A stretch of DNA of 64,000 nucleotides from Fusibacillus kribbianus (GTDB lineage Bacteria > Bacillota > Clostridia > Lachnospirales > Lachnospiraceae): positions 1-64,000 of the forward strand of contig NZ_JASGBQ010000006.1 of the NCBI RefSeq assembly GCF_030053595.1, read 5' to 3'. A program made the translations under genes and the position numbers. Below the pieces are notes generated by a model. The model made no database searches, had not been told where the DNA came from, and saw only the letters and a list, made by a program, of their open reading frames with translations. Below, piece by piece: positions 33,852-42,957 of this stretch (its first letter is position 1; every line of letters begins with the position of its first letter).

Positions 33852-36800
33852 ATGGCAGGTTCATTTCGCAGTCCGCTGCCGGAACTGAAGGAATTTGTGG
33901 ATACAAAAGAGGACCTTTGCAGGGGCAGGGGTCCTGTTTCTGTCAGTGGAGGCACCGACTCTCAAAAAGTCCATGAGATGGCAGAACTGGGGCGGGAATT
34001 CCCACTGAAGTTAGTTGTGACTTACAACGACAGCCGCGCAAAAGAGATCTACGATGATTACAGGACCTTTGACCGTGAAGTGTTTCTGTATCCGGCCAAG
34101 GATCTTCTCTTTTCCGGGGCCGACGTCCAGGGACGGCTTCTGACGGGAAAACGGCTTACGGTACTGAAGCAGATCCTGGAGGAACGGCGGGGAACGGTCA
34201 TTACCACGGTGGACGGGTGCATGGACCATCTGATGCCCCTTTCCGCCTTTGCTGACAGCGTCATCCTTTTGGAGGAGGGGCAGGAGCTTAAACTGGATGA
34301 ACTGAAGGAACAGCTGGTGGACATGGGCTACGAGCGGTGCGCCCAGGTGGAACAGGGCGGACAGTTCTGTATCCGGGGCGGGATTCTGGATGTATTTCCC
34401 CTGACGGAGGAAAATCCGGTCCGTATTGAGCTTTGGGGCGATGAGGTGGATTCCATCCGGTCCTTTGACGCAGAGAGCCAGCGCTCCACCCAGAGGCTTG
34501 CGGAGATCCATCTGTATCCGGCCAGAGAGGTGACTCTGTCTCCGGACAGACTGAAAAAGGGTCTCGAGAAAATGAAAAAGGAGCAGGAGGCTTCCGTTCA
34601 AAAGCTGAAGAAGCAGGGAAAGCTGGAGGAGGCTCATCGGCTTGATACGGTGGTAAACGAAATGACGGAGGAGCTGTCGGAAGGGTGCTTTCTGGGTGCT
34701 CTGGAGGGATGCATCCGGTATTTCTGTCCGGAGACGGTGGCCTTTACCGATTATTTTGGACCGGATGTCCCGGTCTTTCTGGATGAGCCGGCCAGAATCA
34801 CAGAGCGGGCGGAGGTCCTGGAGGCGGAATTTCGGGAAAGTATGCAGACAAGGCTGGAGAAGGGGTATCTGCTTCCCGGCCAGACCGATATCCTGTATTC
34901 GGCGGGCCAGACGGAGGCGGCGCTTTCAGGGGCCAGGAGCGTTTTGTTTTCCGCCCTGGAACAGAAGGCCATTCCCGTAAAAAAACGGTACAGCAGGACT
35001 GTGAAAAACGGGAATTCCTATAAAAACGGATTTGAGCTTCTGATCAATGATCTGAAAAAATGGAAGCGGGAAAAATGGCGGGTGGTTCTTTTCTGCGGTT
35101 CCAGAACAAGGGGGGCAAGGCTTGCCGGGGACCTGCGGGAACAGTACGATCTCAGAGCCTACTATACAGAGGATGAGAACAAGGAGATTTTGCCCGGTGA
35201 GATCTGCGTGCTTTACGGAACGCTGCACCGGGGATTCGAGTATCCCATGATCAAATTTGTGGTGCTTCCCGAGAGCGACATGTTTGGCGCGGAGAAGAAA
35301 AAGCGGCGGAAGCGGACCCATTATGAGGGACGGAAGATCCAGAGCTTCTCAGAGCTTTCCGTGGGAGATTACGTGGTTCATGAAAACCACGGACTTGGCA
35401 TTTACCGGGGGATCGAGAAAATCGAGGTGGATCGGATCGTCAAGGATTACATCAAGATCGAGTATGCGGGAAACGGGTGTCTGTATCTGCCGGTGACGCA
35501 GCTTGACATGATCCAGAAATATGCGGGCTCGGATGCGAAGGCGCCAAAGTTGAACCGTCTCGGCGGCCAGGAGTGGGGAAGGACCAAGGCAAAGGCCAAG
35601 GGGGCAGTCAAGGAGATCGCGAAGGATCTGGTCAGGCTATATGCAGCCAGAGAGCGGGGAGAAGGGTTCCGGTACGGTCCGGATACCGTGTGGCAGCGGG
35701 AGTTTGAGGAGTTGTTTCCCTATGAGGCGACTGAGGATCAGGAGGCGGCCATTGAGGCCACCAAGCGGGACATGGAGAGCGGGAAGATCATGGACCGGCT
35801 GATCTGCGGGGATGTGGGCTACGGAAAGACGGAGATCGCCATTCGGGCGGCCTTCAAGGCGGTTCAGGAAAACAAGCAGGTGGTTTATCTGGTGCCCACC
35901 ACCATCCTGGCCCAGCAGCATTACAATACCTTTGTCCAGAGAATGATGAATTTCCCGGTGCGGGTGGATATGCTGTCCCGATTCCGAACACCGACGGAGC
36001 AGAAAAAGACGCTGGCGGATCTGAAAAAAGGGCTGGTGGACATTCTCATCGGAACCCACCGGGTCCTTTCGGACGATGTGACGTTTAAGGATCTGGGGCT
36101 TTTGATCATTGACGAAGAACAGCGATTTGGCGTAGCCCACAAGGAAAAGATCAAAAAGCTCCGGGAAAACGTGGATGTACTGACCCTGACGGCAACCCCC
36201 ATTCCCAGGACTCTTCACATGAGTCTGGTGGGGATCCGGGACATGAGTGTTCTGGAGGAACCACCCATAAACCGGGTGCCTATCCAGACGTATGTCATGG
36301 AATATAATGAGGAAATGGTGCGGGAGGCCATCGAACGGGAGCTTTCCAGAGGCGGCCAGGTCTATTATGTGTACAATCGGGTAAAGGATATTGAGGAGAT
36401 CACCGGAAAGATCGCCGCATTGGTCCCGGAGGCCGTGGTGGTCTATGCCCACGGGCAGATGCGGGAGCAGCAGCTGGAACGGATCATGCTGGATTTTATA
36501 AACGGGGACATTGATGTTCTGGTGTCCACTACCATCATTGAGACGGGACTTGACATTTCTAATGTCAACACCATGATCATTCATGATGCTGACCGGTTTG
36601 GGCTGGCTCAGCTTTATCAGCTCCGGGGGCGGGTGGGACGTTCCGGCAGGACAGCATATGCCTTCCTCATGTATAAGCGGAACAAGCTTCTGAAGGAGGA
36701 GGCGGAAAAGCGGCTGGCGGCCATCCGTGAATTCACGGAGCTGGGCTCCGGTATCCGCATCGCCATGCGGGATCTGGAGATCCGGGGGGCGGGAAATCTT

Positions 36801-37370
36801 CTCGGAGCCGAACAGCATGGCCATATGGAAGCCATTGGCTATGACCTTTACTGCAAGCTTTTGAGCGAGGCTGTGAAGGCCCTGAAAGGAGAGGGGGAGG
36901 AGGAAACCTTTGAAACGGTCATCGACTTTAACATCGATGCCTATATCCCCCCTGCTTATATCAGAAATGAGGTCCAGAAGCTGGAGATCTACAAGCGGAT
37001 TTCCTCCATTGAGAATGAGGAGGAGGCCATGGATATGCAGGATGAGCTCATTGACCGGTTTGGAGATCTGCCGAGGCCGGTGGAGAATCTTCTTGACATC
37101 TCCCTGCTCAAGGGGCTGGCCCACAGCGCCTATGTGACAGAGCTTTCCGGCAGCATGCGGGAGGCCCGTCTTATTATGTACAGCAGGGCTCCTTTCCGGG
37201 TGGAGAATATTCCGAAGCTGGTGTCGGATTACGGCGGCGCCCTGAAATTTACCGGAGCTGATCAGCCGTATTTCACTTTGACAGACAGGAAGAAGGAAAA
37301 CAAGGAGCCAAGGCAGATGCTGGAAAAGGTGAAAATCCTGTTAAATACCATAAAAGAGTTGCTTGTTTGA
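33852..37370 (+). CDS. mfd: Transcription-repair coupling factor
   Basis: The 1172-residue Mfd removes RNA polymerase stalled at DNA lesions and recruits UvrA. The UvrB-like N-terminal part (about 1-340), the RNA-polymerase-interacting domain (about 490-560, starting GDYVVHENHGLGIYRG) and the RecG-like motor (about 600-950) are visible. Walker A is CGDVGYGKTE, the DEAD-type box is DEEQRFGV, and motif VI is QLRGRVGRSGR. The C-terminal TRCF domain (about 1010-1120) is present. The start at 33852 has a GAGGTG site. A promoter for the next gene overlaps its end. Confidence 0.97.
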   Translation: MAGSFRSPLPELKEFVDTKEDLCRGRGPVSVSGGTDSQKVHEMAELGREFPLKLVVTYNDSRAKEIYDDYRTFDREVFLYPAKDLLFSGADVQGRLLTGKRLTVLKQILEERRGTVITTVDGCMDHLMPLSAFADSVILLEEGQELKLDELKEQLVDMGYERCAQVEQGGQFCIRGGILDVFPLTEENPVRIELWGDEVDSIRSFDAESQRSTQRLAEIHLYPAREVTLSPDRLKKGLEKMKKEQEASVQKLKKQGKLEEAHRLDTVVNEMTEELSEGCFLGALEGCIRYFCPETVAFTDYFGPDVPVFLDEPARITERAEVLEAEFRESMQTRLEKGYLLPGQTDILYSAGQTEAALSGARSVLFSALEQKAIPVKKRYSRTVKNGNSYKNGFELLINDLKKWKREKWRVVLFCGSRTRGARLAGDLREQYDLRAYYTEDENKEILPGEICVLYGTLHRGFEYPMIKFVVLPESDMFGAEKKKRRKRTHYEGRKIQSFSELSVGDYVVHENHGLGIYRGIEKIEVDRIVKDYIKIEYAGNGCLYLPVTQLDMIQKYAGSDAKAPKLNRLGGQEWGRTKAKAKGAVKEIAKDLVRLYAARERGEGFRYGPDTVWQREFEELFPYEATEDQEAAIEATKRDMESGKIMDRLICGDVGYGKTEIAIRAAFKAVQENKQVVYLVPTTILAQQHYNTFVQRMMNFPVRVDMLSRFRTPTEQKKTLADLKKGLVDILIGTHRVLSDDVTFKDLGLLIIDEEQRFGVAHKEKIKKLRENVDVLTLTATPIPRTLHMSLVGIRDMSVLEEPPINRVPIQTYVMEYNEEMVREAIERELSRGGQVYYVYNRVKDIEEITGKIAALVPEAVVVYAHGQMREQQLERIMLDFINGDIDVLVSTTIIETGLDISNVNTMIIHDADRFGLAQLYQLRGRVGRSGRTAYAFLMYKRNKLLKEEAEKRLAAIREFTELGSGIRIAMRDLEIRGAGNLLGAEQHGHMEAIGYDLYCKLLSEAVKALKGEGEEETFETVIDFNIDAYIPPAYIRNEVQKLEIYKRISSIENEEEAMDMQDELIDRFGDLPRPVENLLDISLLKGLAHSAYVTELSGSMREARLIMYSRAPFRVENIPKLVSDYGGALKFTGADQPYFTLTDRKKENKEPRQMLEKVKILLNTIKELLV

Positions 37371-37387
37371 CAGTTTGGTACTATAAT
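37359..37387 (+). promoter_or_regulatory. Promoter of the PrsA-like gene
   Basis: TTGCTT and TATAAT are separated by 17 bases; the -35 is inside the last codons of mfd. Confidence 0.7.
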
Positions 37388-37445
37388 AACAAGTGCCTGC
37401 GGTCTGCAGGTATCAGAGGAAATGTTATAGGAGGATACCGTTATT

Positions 37446-38513
37446 ATGAAGAAAATTACGAGGCGGCTGGCCGCCCTTTGTGCTGTGCTTCTTATGGTTG
37501 GGGCTCTGGCAGGCTGCGGACGCACCAGGGTGACTCTGGAGAAATATCCGGACACTGTCGTGGCGACTCTGGGAGATCAGAAGGTTTATCTGGATGAGGC
37601 AAATTTCTTTGCCATGACCAGCCAGTACACCACGGAGCTTTATTACACCATGTATGGCATGGATATCACCGACATGTGGAGCGCTGACATCGGAACAGGA
37701 GCCACCATGGAGGATTACACGAAGGAAAGTGTGATGAAGGGCATCTGCCAGACCTATGTGCTGAAGGCCAAGGCAGAGGAGCTGGGCCTTTCCCTGGATG
37801 ACAGCGATCTTGCCAAGGTGGAGGAGGCTGTGAGCCAGACCATGGAGCAGATGGATGAGACTGTGAAGGAGGCGACCAACATTACCGAAGAGCGTCTTCG
37901 TGAGATCGTGACCACCAATGCCCTTGCCATGAAGGCATATCAGTATGCGGTGAAGGACGTGGATACAGAGGTCAGCGATGAAGAGGCAGCTCAGCGTACC
38001 ATCCGTTACATTCTGGTAAAGGACGGTGAGGATGCAGAGGCAGCCAAGACTCTGGCAGAGGAGATCAAGGGACGCGTGGAGGCCGGCGAAAACAGCGAGG
38101 AAGCAATGCAGGCCATCGCGGATGAGAACGAGAATGCCAGCTGCGTTACCAATACATACGGTGCGGGCGATTTCGACAATGCAGTCGGTGATCTCGGTAT
38201 GACCTTAAAGACCGGAGAGATCGGCAGCACTTACGATTCTGGCTACGGCTGGTATATCGTATACTGCGTGACCGATTTTGACGAGGAAGCAACAGAGAAT
38301 GAGAAGCCTTCCATTGTGGAACAGAGAAAGAGTGAGCTCTTCCAGACTGTTTACGCAGAGTGGCTTGGAGATATGCCGGACTTTAAGGTAGACGAAAAGG
38401 TATGGGCTGTCGTTACCTTTGATAAGACCCTGTTCGAGGTGCCTGAGACGACTGCTGCAGAGACGGAAACGGCTGCAGAGGAGACAAGCGCAGCTGAAAC
38501 TGCTGCTGACTGA
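37446..38513 (+). CDS. PrsA-like foldase lipoprotein
   Basis: The 355-residue lipoprotein has a signal peptide ending in the lipobox LAGC (Cys near 24). An N-terminal chaperone part (about 30-180, SurA/PrsA-like helices) is followed by a parvulin-like peptidyl-prolyl isomerase domain (about 183-285; IRYILVKDGEDAEAAKTLAEEI, then FDNAVGDLGMTLKTGEIG). The tail is rich in Glu, Thr and Ala. It should help fold exported proteins outside the membrane. The position after mfd fits the prsA-like genes of related Clostridia. Some typical parvulin active-site residues are not obvious, so the enzymatic activity is uncertain. Confidence 0.82.
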   Translation: MKKITRRLAALCAVLLMVGALAGCGRTRVTLEKYPDTVVATLGDQKVYLDEANFFAMTSQYTTELYYTMYGMDITDMWSADIGTGATMEDYTKESVMKGICQTYVLKAKAEELGLSLDDSDLAKVEEAVSQTMEQMDETVKEATNITEERLREIVTTNALAMKAYQYAVKDVDTEVSDEEAAQRTIRYILVKDGEDAEAAKTLAEEIKGRVEAGENSEEAMQAIADENENASCVTNTYGAGDFDNAVGDLGMTLKTGEIGSTYDSGYGWYIVYCVTDFDEEATENEKPSIVEQRKSELFQTVYAEWLGDMPDFKVDEKVWAVVTFDKTLFEVPETTAAETETAAEETSAAETAAD

Positions 38514-38547
38514 GAAGCGGAGTTCGATGAAACAGCTGATAAATAGT

Positions 38548-38588
38548 GAAGAGAGACTTCTTCTGTAAAGGAGCCTCTCTTTTTTCAT
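38548..38588 (+). terminator. Terminator of the PrsA-like gene
   Basis: AGAGAG near 38551 pairs with CTCTCT near 38575, with an imperfect inner stem, followed by six Ts. Confidence 0.6.
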
Positions 38589-38666
38589 TGTGCTTTCTCA
38601 TCTTCCCGATTGGAGCTTGGAGGACTTCGGACATCTGTGTCAACAAATTTTTTTCATGCACAGGTA

Positions 38667-38695
38667 GAGACAACCGTATGAAAATTGTATATAAT
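38667..38695 (+). promoter_or_regulatory. Promoter of the XpaC-like gene
   Basis: GAGACA and TATAAT are separated by 17 bases, with a leader of about 100 bases before the start codon. Confidence 0.5.
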
Positions 38696-38803
38696 AGGGG
38701 AGAAGAAGGAAGTCGCTCTCTGTGTTCTGTTATATGCATGAGGAGAGGCAATGGTGAGACGCAGGTTTATAGCGGTATAAAATGTCTGCGTCAGGAGGAA
38801 AAT

Positions 38804-39469
38804 ATGAAAAATAAATCTTCAGGAGTACCGGGTATTGTTGTGGCAGTGGGGCTGGTCATTCTGTTTCTTTTTTCACGGCGCTTTTTCCCATCGCTTTCCA
38901 CGATTCTTCTGGTCGGTTTTGGTATCATACTGGCACTGGTGGTGCTGATCGTGGTGCTGGTGATCTATTTTTCCAGAAAAAAGCCGGATAATAAGGATGG
39001 AAGTCAGCCTGCGGAAAATGTCAATGCGATCCTTTCCAAAGGCCGGGCAAATCTTATGGAGCTGAGGCGGCTGGGAATGCGTATCAAAAATCCGGAGGTC
39101 CGCGGATTGGGAGAAGAAATCTGCAGGATCATTGACAGGATCCTTCGGACACTGAAGGATCAGCCGGAGGACATAACCCGGGTGCGCCGGTTTTTTAATT
39201 ATTATCTGCCGACATTGGGAAATATTCTTCTGAAATATGTTCGGGTGGAGGAGAGCGGGATTTCTGCTCCGGAAATGACAGAAAGCACGGTGGCCTGTCT
39301 GCGGGACATCCGGACGGCCATGGAGAAGCAGTATCAGAATCTTTTTGAGGATGACATTCTGGATCTTTCGGTGGAGATGGAGACCCTGACCCGGATCTGC
39401 AGGCGGGACGGTCTGCTGAGTGACGAGGAGCTGAAGAATGGAGACAGCAAGATCAATCTGATCTTATAG
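38804..39469 (+). CDS. XpaC-like (5-bromo-4-chloroindolyl phosphate hydrolysis) protein
   Basis: The 221-residue protein has two N-terminal membrane segments (about 8-26 and 29-51) and a cytoplasmic helical domain (about 70-221) resembling the XpaC family. The family was named from hydrolysis of an indolyl phosphate but its real role is unknown; it often lies next to TelA toxic-anion-resistance genes, which is not the case here. The ATG at 38804 has an AGGAGG site. The frame is open further upstream, but that part has no ribosome binding site and overlaps the promoter. A very strong terminator follows. Confidence 0.8.
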   Translation: MKNKSSGVPGIVVAVGLVILFLFSRRFFPSLSTILLVGFGIILALVVLIVVLVIYFSRKKPDNKDGSQPAENVNAILSKGRANLMELRRLGMRIKNPEVRGLGEEICRIIDRILRTLKDQPEDITRVRRFFNYYLPTLGNILLKYVRVEESGISAPEMTESTVACLRDIRTAMEKQYQNLFEDDILDLSVEMETLTRICRRDGLLSDEELKNGDSKINLIL

Positions 39470-39497
39470 AAACTGATGGAAGAGGCTGCGTGCATAA

Positions 39498-39550
39498 CAA
39501 AGCCTCCCATTTCGCAGGGGCACTGAATTCCTGCGAAATGGGAGGCTTTT
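39498..39550. terminator. Strong bidirectional terminator after the XpaC-like gene
   Basis: A perfect 20-base-pair stem (39499-39518 with 39530-39549), ending in TTTT on the + strand and AAAG on the other side. It closes the conserved block and marks the beginning of the accessory stretch. Confidence 0.9.
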
Positions 39551-39869
39551 CTATAGGTAAAGTGTTGGGAGATAAGTTGCATATTTTAACAGACAACCGG
39601 TTTTCCTTCCGCTCCCGTAAAGCTCCTGCAGCTGCGGAAATTTTGGGAAAAGGACGTTACAAGCTGAAAACCGTATGAAATCGTTGTCATTATTATAGAA
39701 CAAAATGTTTAAAAACGCAATAGTTTTTTTTGATTTCGATTTCATAAAATGAAAAAGCAGGGAAAAGGCCGGAAAACGGCGGTTTTGGGGCTTTTCTGAG
39801 AAAAAATCATGGGTCAAGCCGTCGGAAGAGTGTGTTTTATCGGAATAGTTTTTTTGAATGAAAATGATT

Positions 39870-39883
39870 TGCAAACGTTTGCA
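39870..39883. promoter_or_regulatory. LacI/GalR-type operator O1
   Basis: TGCAAACGTTTGCA is a perfect palindrome with the central CG typical of LacI-family sites. Confidence 0.75.
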
Positions 39884-40046
39884 TTATATGAGAAAAAGAC
39901 ATTTTTACGCCCACTCAGAGGAAATACAGAGACAAAAAGGAGATTTGGTTCGGGATAAATCATAATTTAATTGAGCTATGAACGAAATTCTATGTGCAAA
40001 AAGGATATAAAAAAAATATAATGAGACAAAAATTTAATGGGAGATA

Positions 40047-40075
40047 TTGACAAATGATAACGTTTGCAATATCAT
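40047..40075 (+). promoter_or_regulatory. Promoter with LacI-type operator O2 in its spacer
   Basis: TTGACA and TATCAT are separated by 17 bases. The spacer holds ATAACGTTTGCAAT (40057-40070), sharing AACGTTTGCA with O1. A repressor there would block polymerase directly. Confidence 0.75.
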
Positions 40076-40270
40076 ATGACATGTATAGGCAAGAACGATA
40101 AAAAAGCACGACAGAGATCATAAGGCTTCCAGTGTATTCAAAGCTGTAACAGAGATCCCCGCTCTGTATTCGGCTGTCAGGGGCTTTCTGCGGACATGTG
40201 GCATGAGATCGGATTTGGGGTGCCTCCAAACAGGTCTGCAGGTTCTTCCAGCTGTGCAGGGGATAAAATA

Positions 40271-40302
40271 AAGGGGCTGCCGTTTTGTCGGCAGCCTTTT
40301 TA
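40271..40302 (+). terminator. Terminator inside the leader, before the SDR gene
   Basis: GGCTGCCG (40275-40282) pairs with CGGCAGCC (40289-40296) and is followed by five Ts. It lies about 200 bases after the promoter and 38 bases before the SDR start, so it either ends a small RNA or attenuates the gene. Confidence 0.85.
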
Positions 40303-40339
40303 CCAGAAAATTTTCTATATTTTTCGGGAGGGAATGGAA

Positions 40340-41128
40340 ATGGATTTAGGATTGAAAGGGAAGGTAGCAGTAGTATTCGGCGGAACCACCGGAATCGGGG
40401 CGGCAGCAGCGCTCCGCTTTGCAGAGGAGGGCTGCCAGGTGGCAGTATGCAGCCATAATCCTGATAAGGTGGAAGCATTTAAGGTTCGGGCAGCACAGGC
40501 CGGATATCCCGATGTGGTTGCAGAGCAGGTGAATGGTACCGTTTATGCGGAGCTTGAGGAATTTGCAGACAGAGTTGTAAAGAAATTCGGCAGGATCGAT
40601 ATCTGGTTGAACTGTGCAGGCGGAAACAAGCACGGCCCTCTGCATACGCTGCCGGAGGAGACCTTCCGTGAGATCATCGATCTGAATCTGACCAGCTGCT
40701 TCTTTGGCATCAAGGTGGCTGCTAAATATATGGTTCCTCAGAAGAGCGGCTCTATCGTCAGCATCTCTTCCCTGGCATCCAAACAGCCGGTGGATTACAG
40801 AGTCACCTATGGCGCTGCAAAGGCCGGTGTAAATCTTCTCACCATCGGAGCTGCAGCCGAGCTGGCGCCCTACGGTATCCGGGTGAATGCAATAGCCCCC
40901 GGTGTGATCGATACGGCATTGATGACAAAGGCCATCCATGAGCAGGCGGATTATATCAATTCTCTGATCCCTATGCACCGCGCCGGTGAACCGGAGGAGG
41001 TCGGTGATGTTATGGTCTGCATCGCAAGCGACAGGTTCAGCTATATGACAGGAACTCTGGTTTCTGTGGACGGCGGAAAAGGAACTGTGGAGGACGCTGC
41101 CCTGGTATGGAACAAGCCCTGGGAATAA
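40340..41128 (+). CDS. SDR family NAD(P)-dependent oxidoreductase
   Basis: The 262-residue protein is a classical short-chain dehydrogenase. It has the cofactor motif GGTTGIGAAAALRF near 13-26, NCAGG near 91 (usual N-N-A-G form changed to N-C-A-G), and the catalytic Ser, Tyr and Lys in SIVSISS and TYGAAKAG near 139-162. The C-terminal part has VNAIAPGVIDT and VDGGKGT. The start is the ATG at 40340, 8 bases after GGGAGG; the ATG six bases earlier is too close. LacI-type operators upstream and a kinase gene downstream hint at sugar or polyol catabolism, but the substrate is unknown. Confidence 0.88.
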   Translation: MDLGLKGKVAVVFGGTTGIGAAAALRFAEEGCQVAVCSHNPDKVEAFKVRAAQAGYPDVVAEQVNGTVYAELEEFADRVVKKFGRIDIWLNCAGGNKHGPLHTLPEETFREIIDLNLTSCFFGIKVAAKYMVPQKSGSIVSISSLASKQPVDYRVTYGAAKAGVNLLTIGAAAELAPYGIRVNAIAPGVIDTALMTKAIHEQADYINSLIPMHRAGEPEEVGDVMVCIASDRFSYMTGTLVSVDGGKGTVEDAALVWNKPWE

Positions 41129-41195
41129 GGAAGTCCATTTGTAAATGACGGACGGCATCTGGCCGCCGCAGATTTTGAATCAGCAGAAAATAATT

Positions 41196-41243
41196 ACAAC
41201 CGCTTTGTTTCGGCAGCCCGCCGGGGTAAAGCGGTTGTTTGGC
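41196..41243 (+). terminator. Probable terminator between the SDR and kinase genes
   Basis: ACAACCGCTTT (41196-41206) pairs with AAAGCGGTTGT (41228-41238), followed by TTTGG. The short T run suggests partial termination. Confidence 0.65.
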
Positions 41244-41334
41244 TGTTTACACCTTGACGGACACTGGTGCCCTGTGGCAGAATATGGAAAGAGAACGATC
41301 TGCCGTAAGAAAATGGCAGAGAAAGGAGAAGATT

Positions 41335-42111
41335 ATGAAACGTGCTATGGAAATAAACGGACTTCACATAGAAGCAGAATATTCCGACCGGGCGATGGAA
41401 ACCATATTTTTACCGATGCTTCGTCATCTGACAGAACTGCAGAAGGAAGCCGGCAGGAGGATCCTGGTGTTTCTTGCGGCACCGCCTGCAACGGGAAAAA
41501 GTACTCTGGTGAAATTTCTTACGGATCTTTCCGGGGAGATGCCGGGACTCACTCCCATTACTGCCGTGGGTATGGACGGCTTCCACCATTATCAGGATTA
41601 TCTTCTTTCTCACAGGGTCATTCGGGACGGACAGGAGATTCCCATGACCCTCATCAAAGGCGCGCCCATCACCTATGATCTGGATGCTTTCCGGGAGCGG
41701 CTTTTGCGGGTACGGAAGGAACGGGTCTGTCCCTGGCCGGAATACAGCAGGAAGCTTCACGATCCGGTGGACAATGCGGTGGAGATTACCGGTGATATCG
41801 TTCTGATCGAGGGAAATTACCTGCTCCTTGATGAGGAGGGGTGGCGGGATCTGAAGTCTCTGGCCGATTATACGGTACGGATCCTGGCCGACGAAAAAGA
41901 TGTGAGGGACAGGCTGATCTGGCGCCGGGCCAGCAATGGTACCCCCATGAAGGAGGCTGAATATATGGTCGACAGCAATGATATTCCCAATGTGCGCCTC
42001 TGCATGGAAAAATCCATGGACGGGGATGTGACTCTGAGGCTTACGCCGGAAGGAGATTATGTGTATGAAAAGCAAAGTATGGAAAAATCGGATTCTGGAT
42101 CTTGTCTGTGA
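41335..42111 (+). CDS. Nucleoside/nucleotide kinase family protein (FrcK/uridine-kinase-like)
   Basis: The 258-residue P-loop kinase has Walker A LAAPPATGKST near 47-57 and the substrate region VGMDGFHHYQDYL near 81-93, then KGAPITYDLDAF and VLIEGNYLLLDE, all as in the phosphoribulokinase/uridine kinase group that includes FrcK-type sugar kinases. It probably phosphorylates a sugar or nucleoside. The ATG at 41335 has an AAAGGAG site. It overlaps the next gene by about 47 bases, so the two are translated together. Confidence 0.85.
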   Translation: MKRAMEINGLHIEAEYSDRAMETIFLPMLRHLTELQKEAGRRILVFLAAPPATGKSTLVKFLTDLSGEMPGLTPITAVGMDGFHHYQDYLLSHRVIRDGQEIPMTLIKGAPITYDLDAFRERLLRVRKERVCPWPEYSRKLHDPVDNAVEITGDIVLIEGNYLLLDEEGWRDLKSLADYTVRILADEKDVRDRLIWRRASNGTPMKEAEYMVDSNDIPNVRLCMEKSMDGDVTLRLTPEGDYVYEKQSMEKSDSGSCL

Positions 42112-42916
42112 CATTGTCGGAGGGCTTTTGTATGCTACGGCTATCTACAGCTTTGCCAAAATGGCCGGCTTTGCACCGGGAGGAATCTCCGGTCTGGCCA
42201 TTATCATCAATCATCTCTGCGGTGTGCCCATCGGCGTTATGACACTGCTCTTAAACATTCCGCTGATTCTTGTCAGCTACCGGGTGTTGGGAAATCGGTT
42301 TTTGCTAAAATCCGCCAGGACCATGATCATATGTACGATTTTTGTGGATACAGTGTTTCCCTATACGCCGCCCTACACCGGCTCGCCCCTTCTGGCGGCT
42401 CTGTATTACGGCGTGTGTCTCGGAGCCGGACTGGCAATCTTTTATATGCGAGGGACCTCGTCGGGGGGAGTGGATTTCCTGACGCTGTCGATTCGGGCAA
42501 AAAAACCGCATCTTTCCATGGGAAAGCTGATGATGGCCATCGATTTTCTGATCGTCAGCCTGGGATGGCCGGTATTCGGCAATATTGATTCCATTCTTTA
42601 CGGTCTGTTGGCCACCTTCGTGACCTCCGCGGTGGTCGACAAGATCATGTACGGTATGGGGGCCGGGACTCTGGCTGTTGTAGTTACAAACAGAAGCGCA
42701 GAGGTGGCGGAACGAATCTCCCGGATCATTGACCGGGGCTCTACGGTACTGGAAGGGGTAGGAAGCTATACAGGCGAGCATCGGGATATCCTGCTGTGCG
42801 CCTGTTCCAATTCTCAGTCCTATATGGTGAAAAATTCAGTGCTGGAGGTGGACCCGGCAGCCTTTGTCATGATGACGGAAACCAGTCAGGTGTTTGGTGA
42901 GGGATTTTTGCGATAA
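42065..42916 (+). CDS. YitT family membrane protein
   Basis: The 283-residue protein has about five to six membrane segments (first 190 residues) and a C-terminal DUF2179 domain (about 200-283). GFAPGGISGLAIIINH and GTSSGGVDFLTLSIR are typical of the family. The role is unknown; transport or sensing is suggested. The ATG at 42065 has AGGAG 9 bases upstream and lies inside the end of the kinase gene. Confidence 0.9.
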   Translation: MKSKVWKNRILDLVCDIVGGLLYATAIYSFAKMAGFAPGGISGLAIIINHLCGVPIGVMTLLLNIPLILVSYRVLGNRFLLKSARTMIICTIFVDTVFPYTPPYTGSPLLAALYYGVCLGAGLAIFYMRGTSSGGVDFLTLSIRAKKPHLSMGKLMMAIDFLIVSLGWPVFGNIDSILYGLLATFVTSAVVDKIMYGMGAGTLAVVVTNRSAEVAERISRIIDRGSTVLEGVGSYTGEHRDILLCACSNSQSYMVKNSVLEVDPAAFVMMTETSQVFGEGFLR

Positions 42917-42951
42917 AAAGAAAAGGCTGTCACAGGAGAGACTGGACAGCC
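42916..42951 (-). terminator. Terminator of the LysR gene
   Basis: On the minus strand GGCTGTC (from 42951) pairs with GACAGCC (to 42925), followed by TTTTCTTTTT. Confidence 0.8.
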
Positions 42952-42957
42952 GCAGTT

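Larger units (their letters stand above)
39551..40339. other. Long non-coding regulatory region before the SDR gene
   Basis: About 790 bases, AT-rich from 39670 to 40080, without a supported gene. It holds a perfect 14-base palindrome (39870-39883), a promoter with a second related half-palindrome (40047-40075), a leader of about 200 bases with several possible stems, and a terminator (40271-40302). The part 39551-39860 shows nothing I can name. Confidence 0.7.

Noticed and set aside
39490-39678. Small open frame after the XpaC-like gene
   Set aside because: It is largely the terminator stem read as codons and has no ribosome binding site.
40083-40300. T-box or other known riboswitch in the leader before the SDR gene
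   Set aside because: No T-box sequence or other hallmark was found; only an unspecific leader with a terminator.
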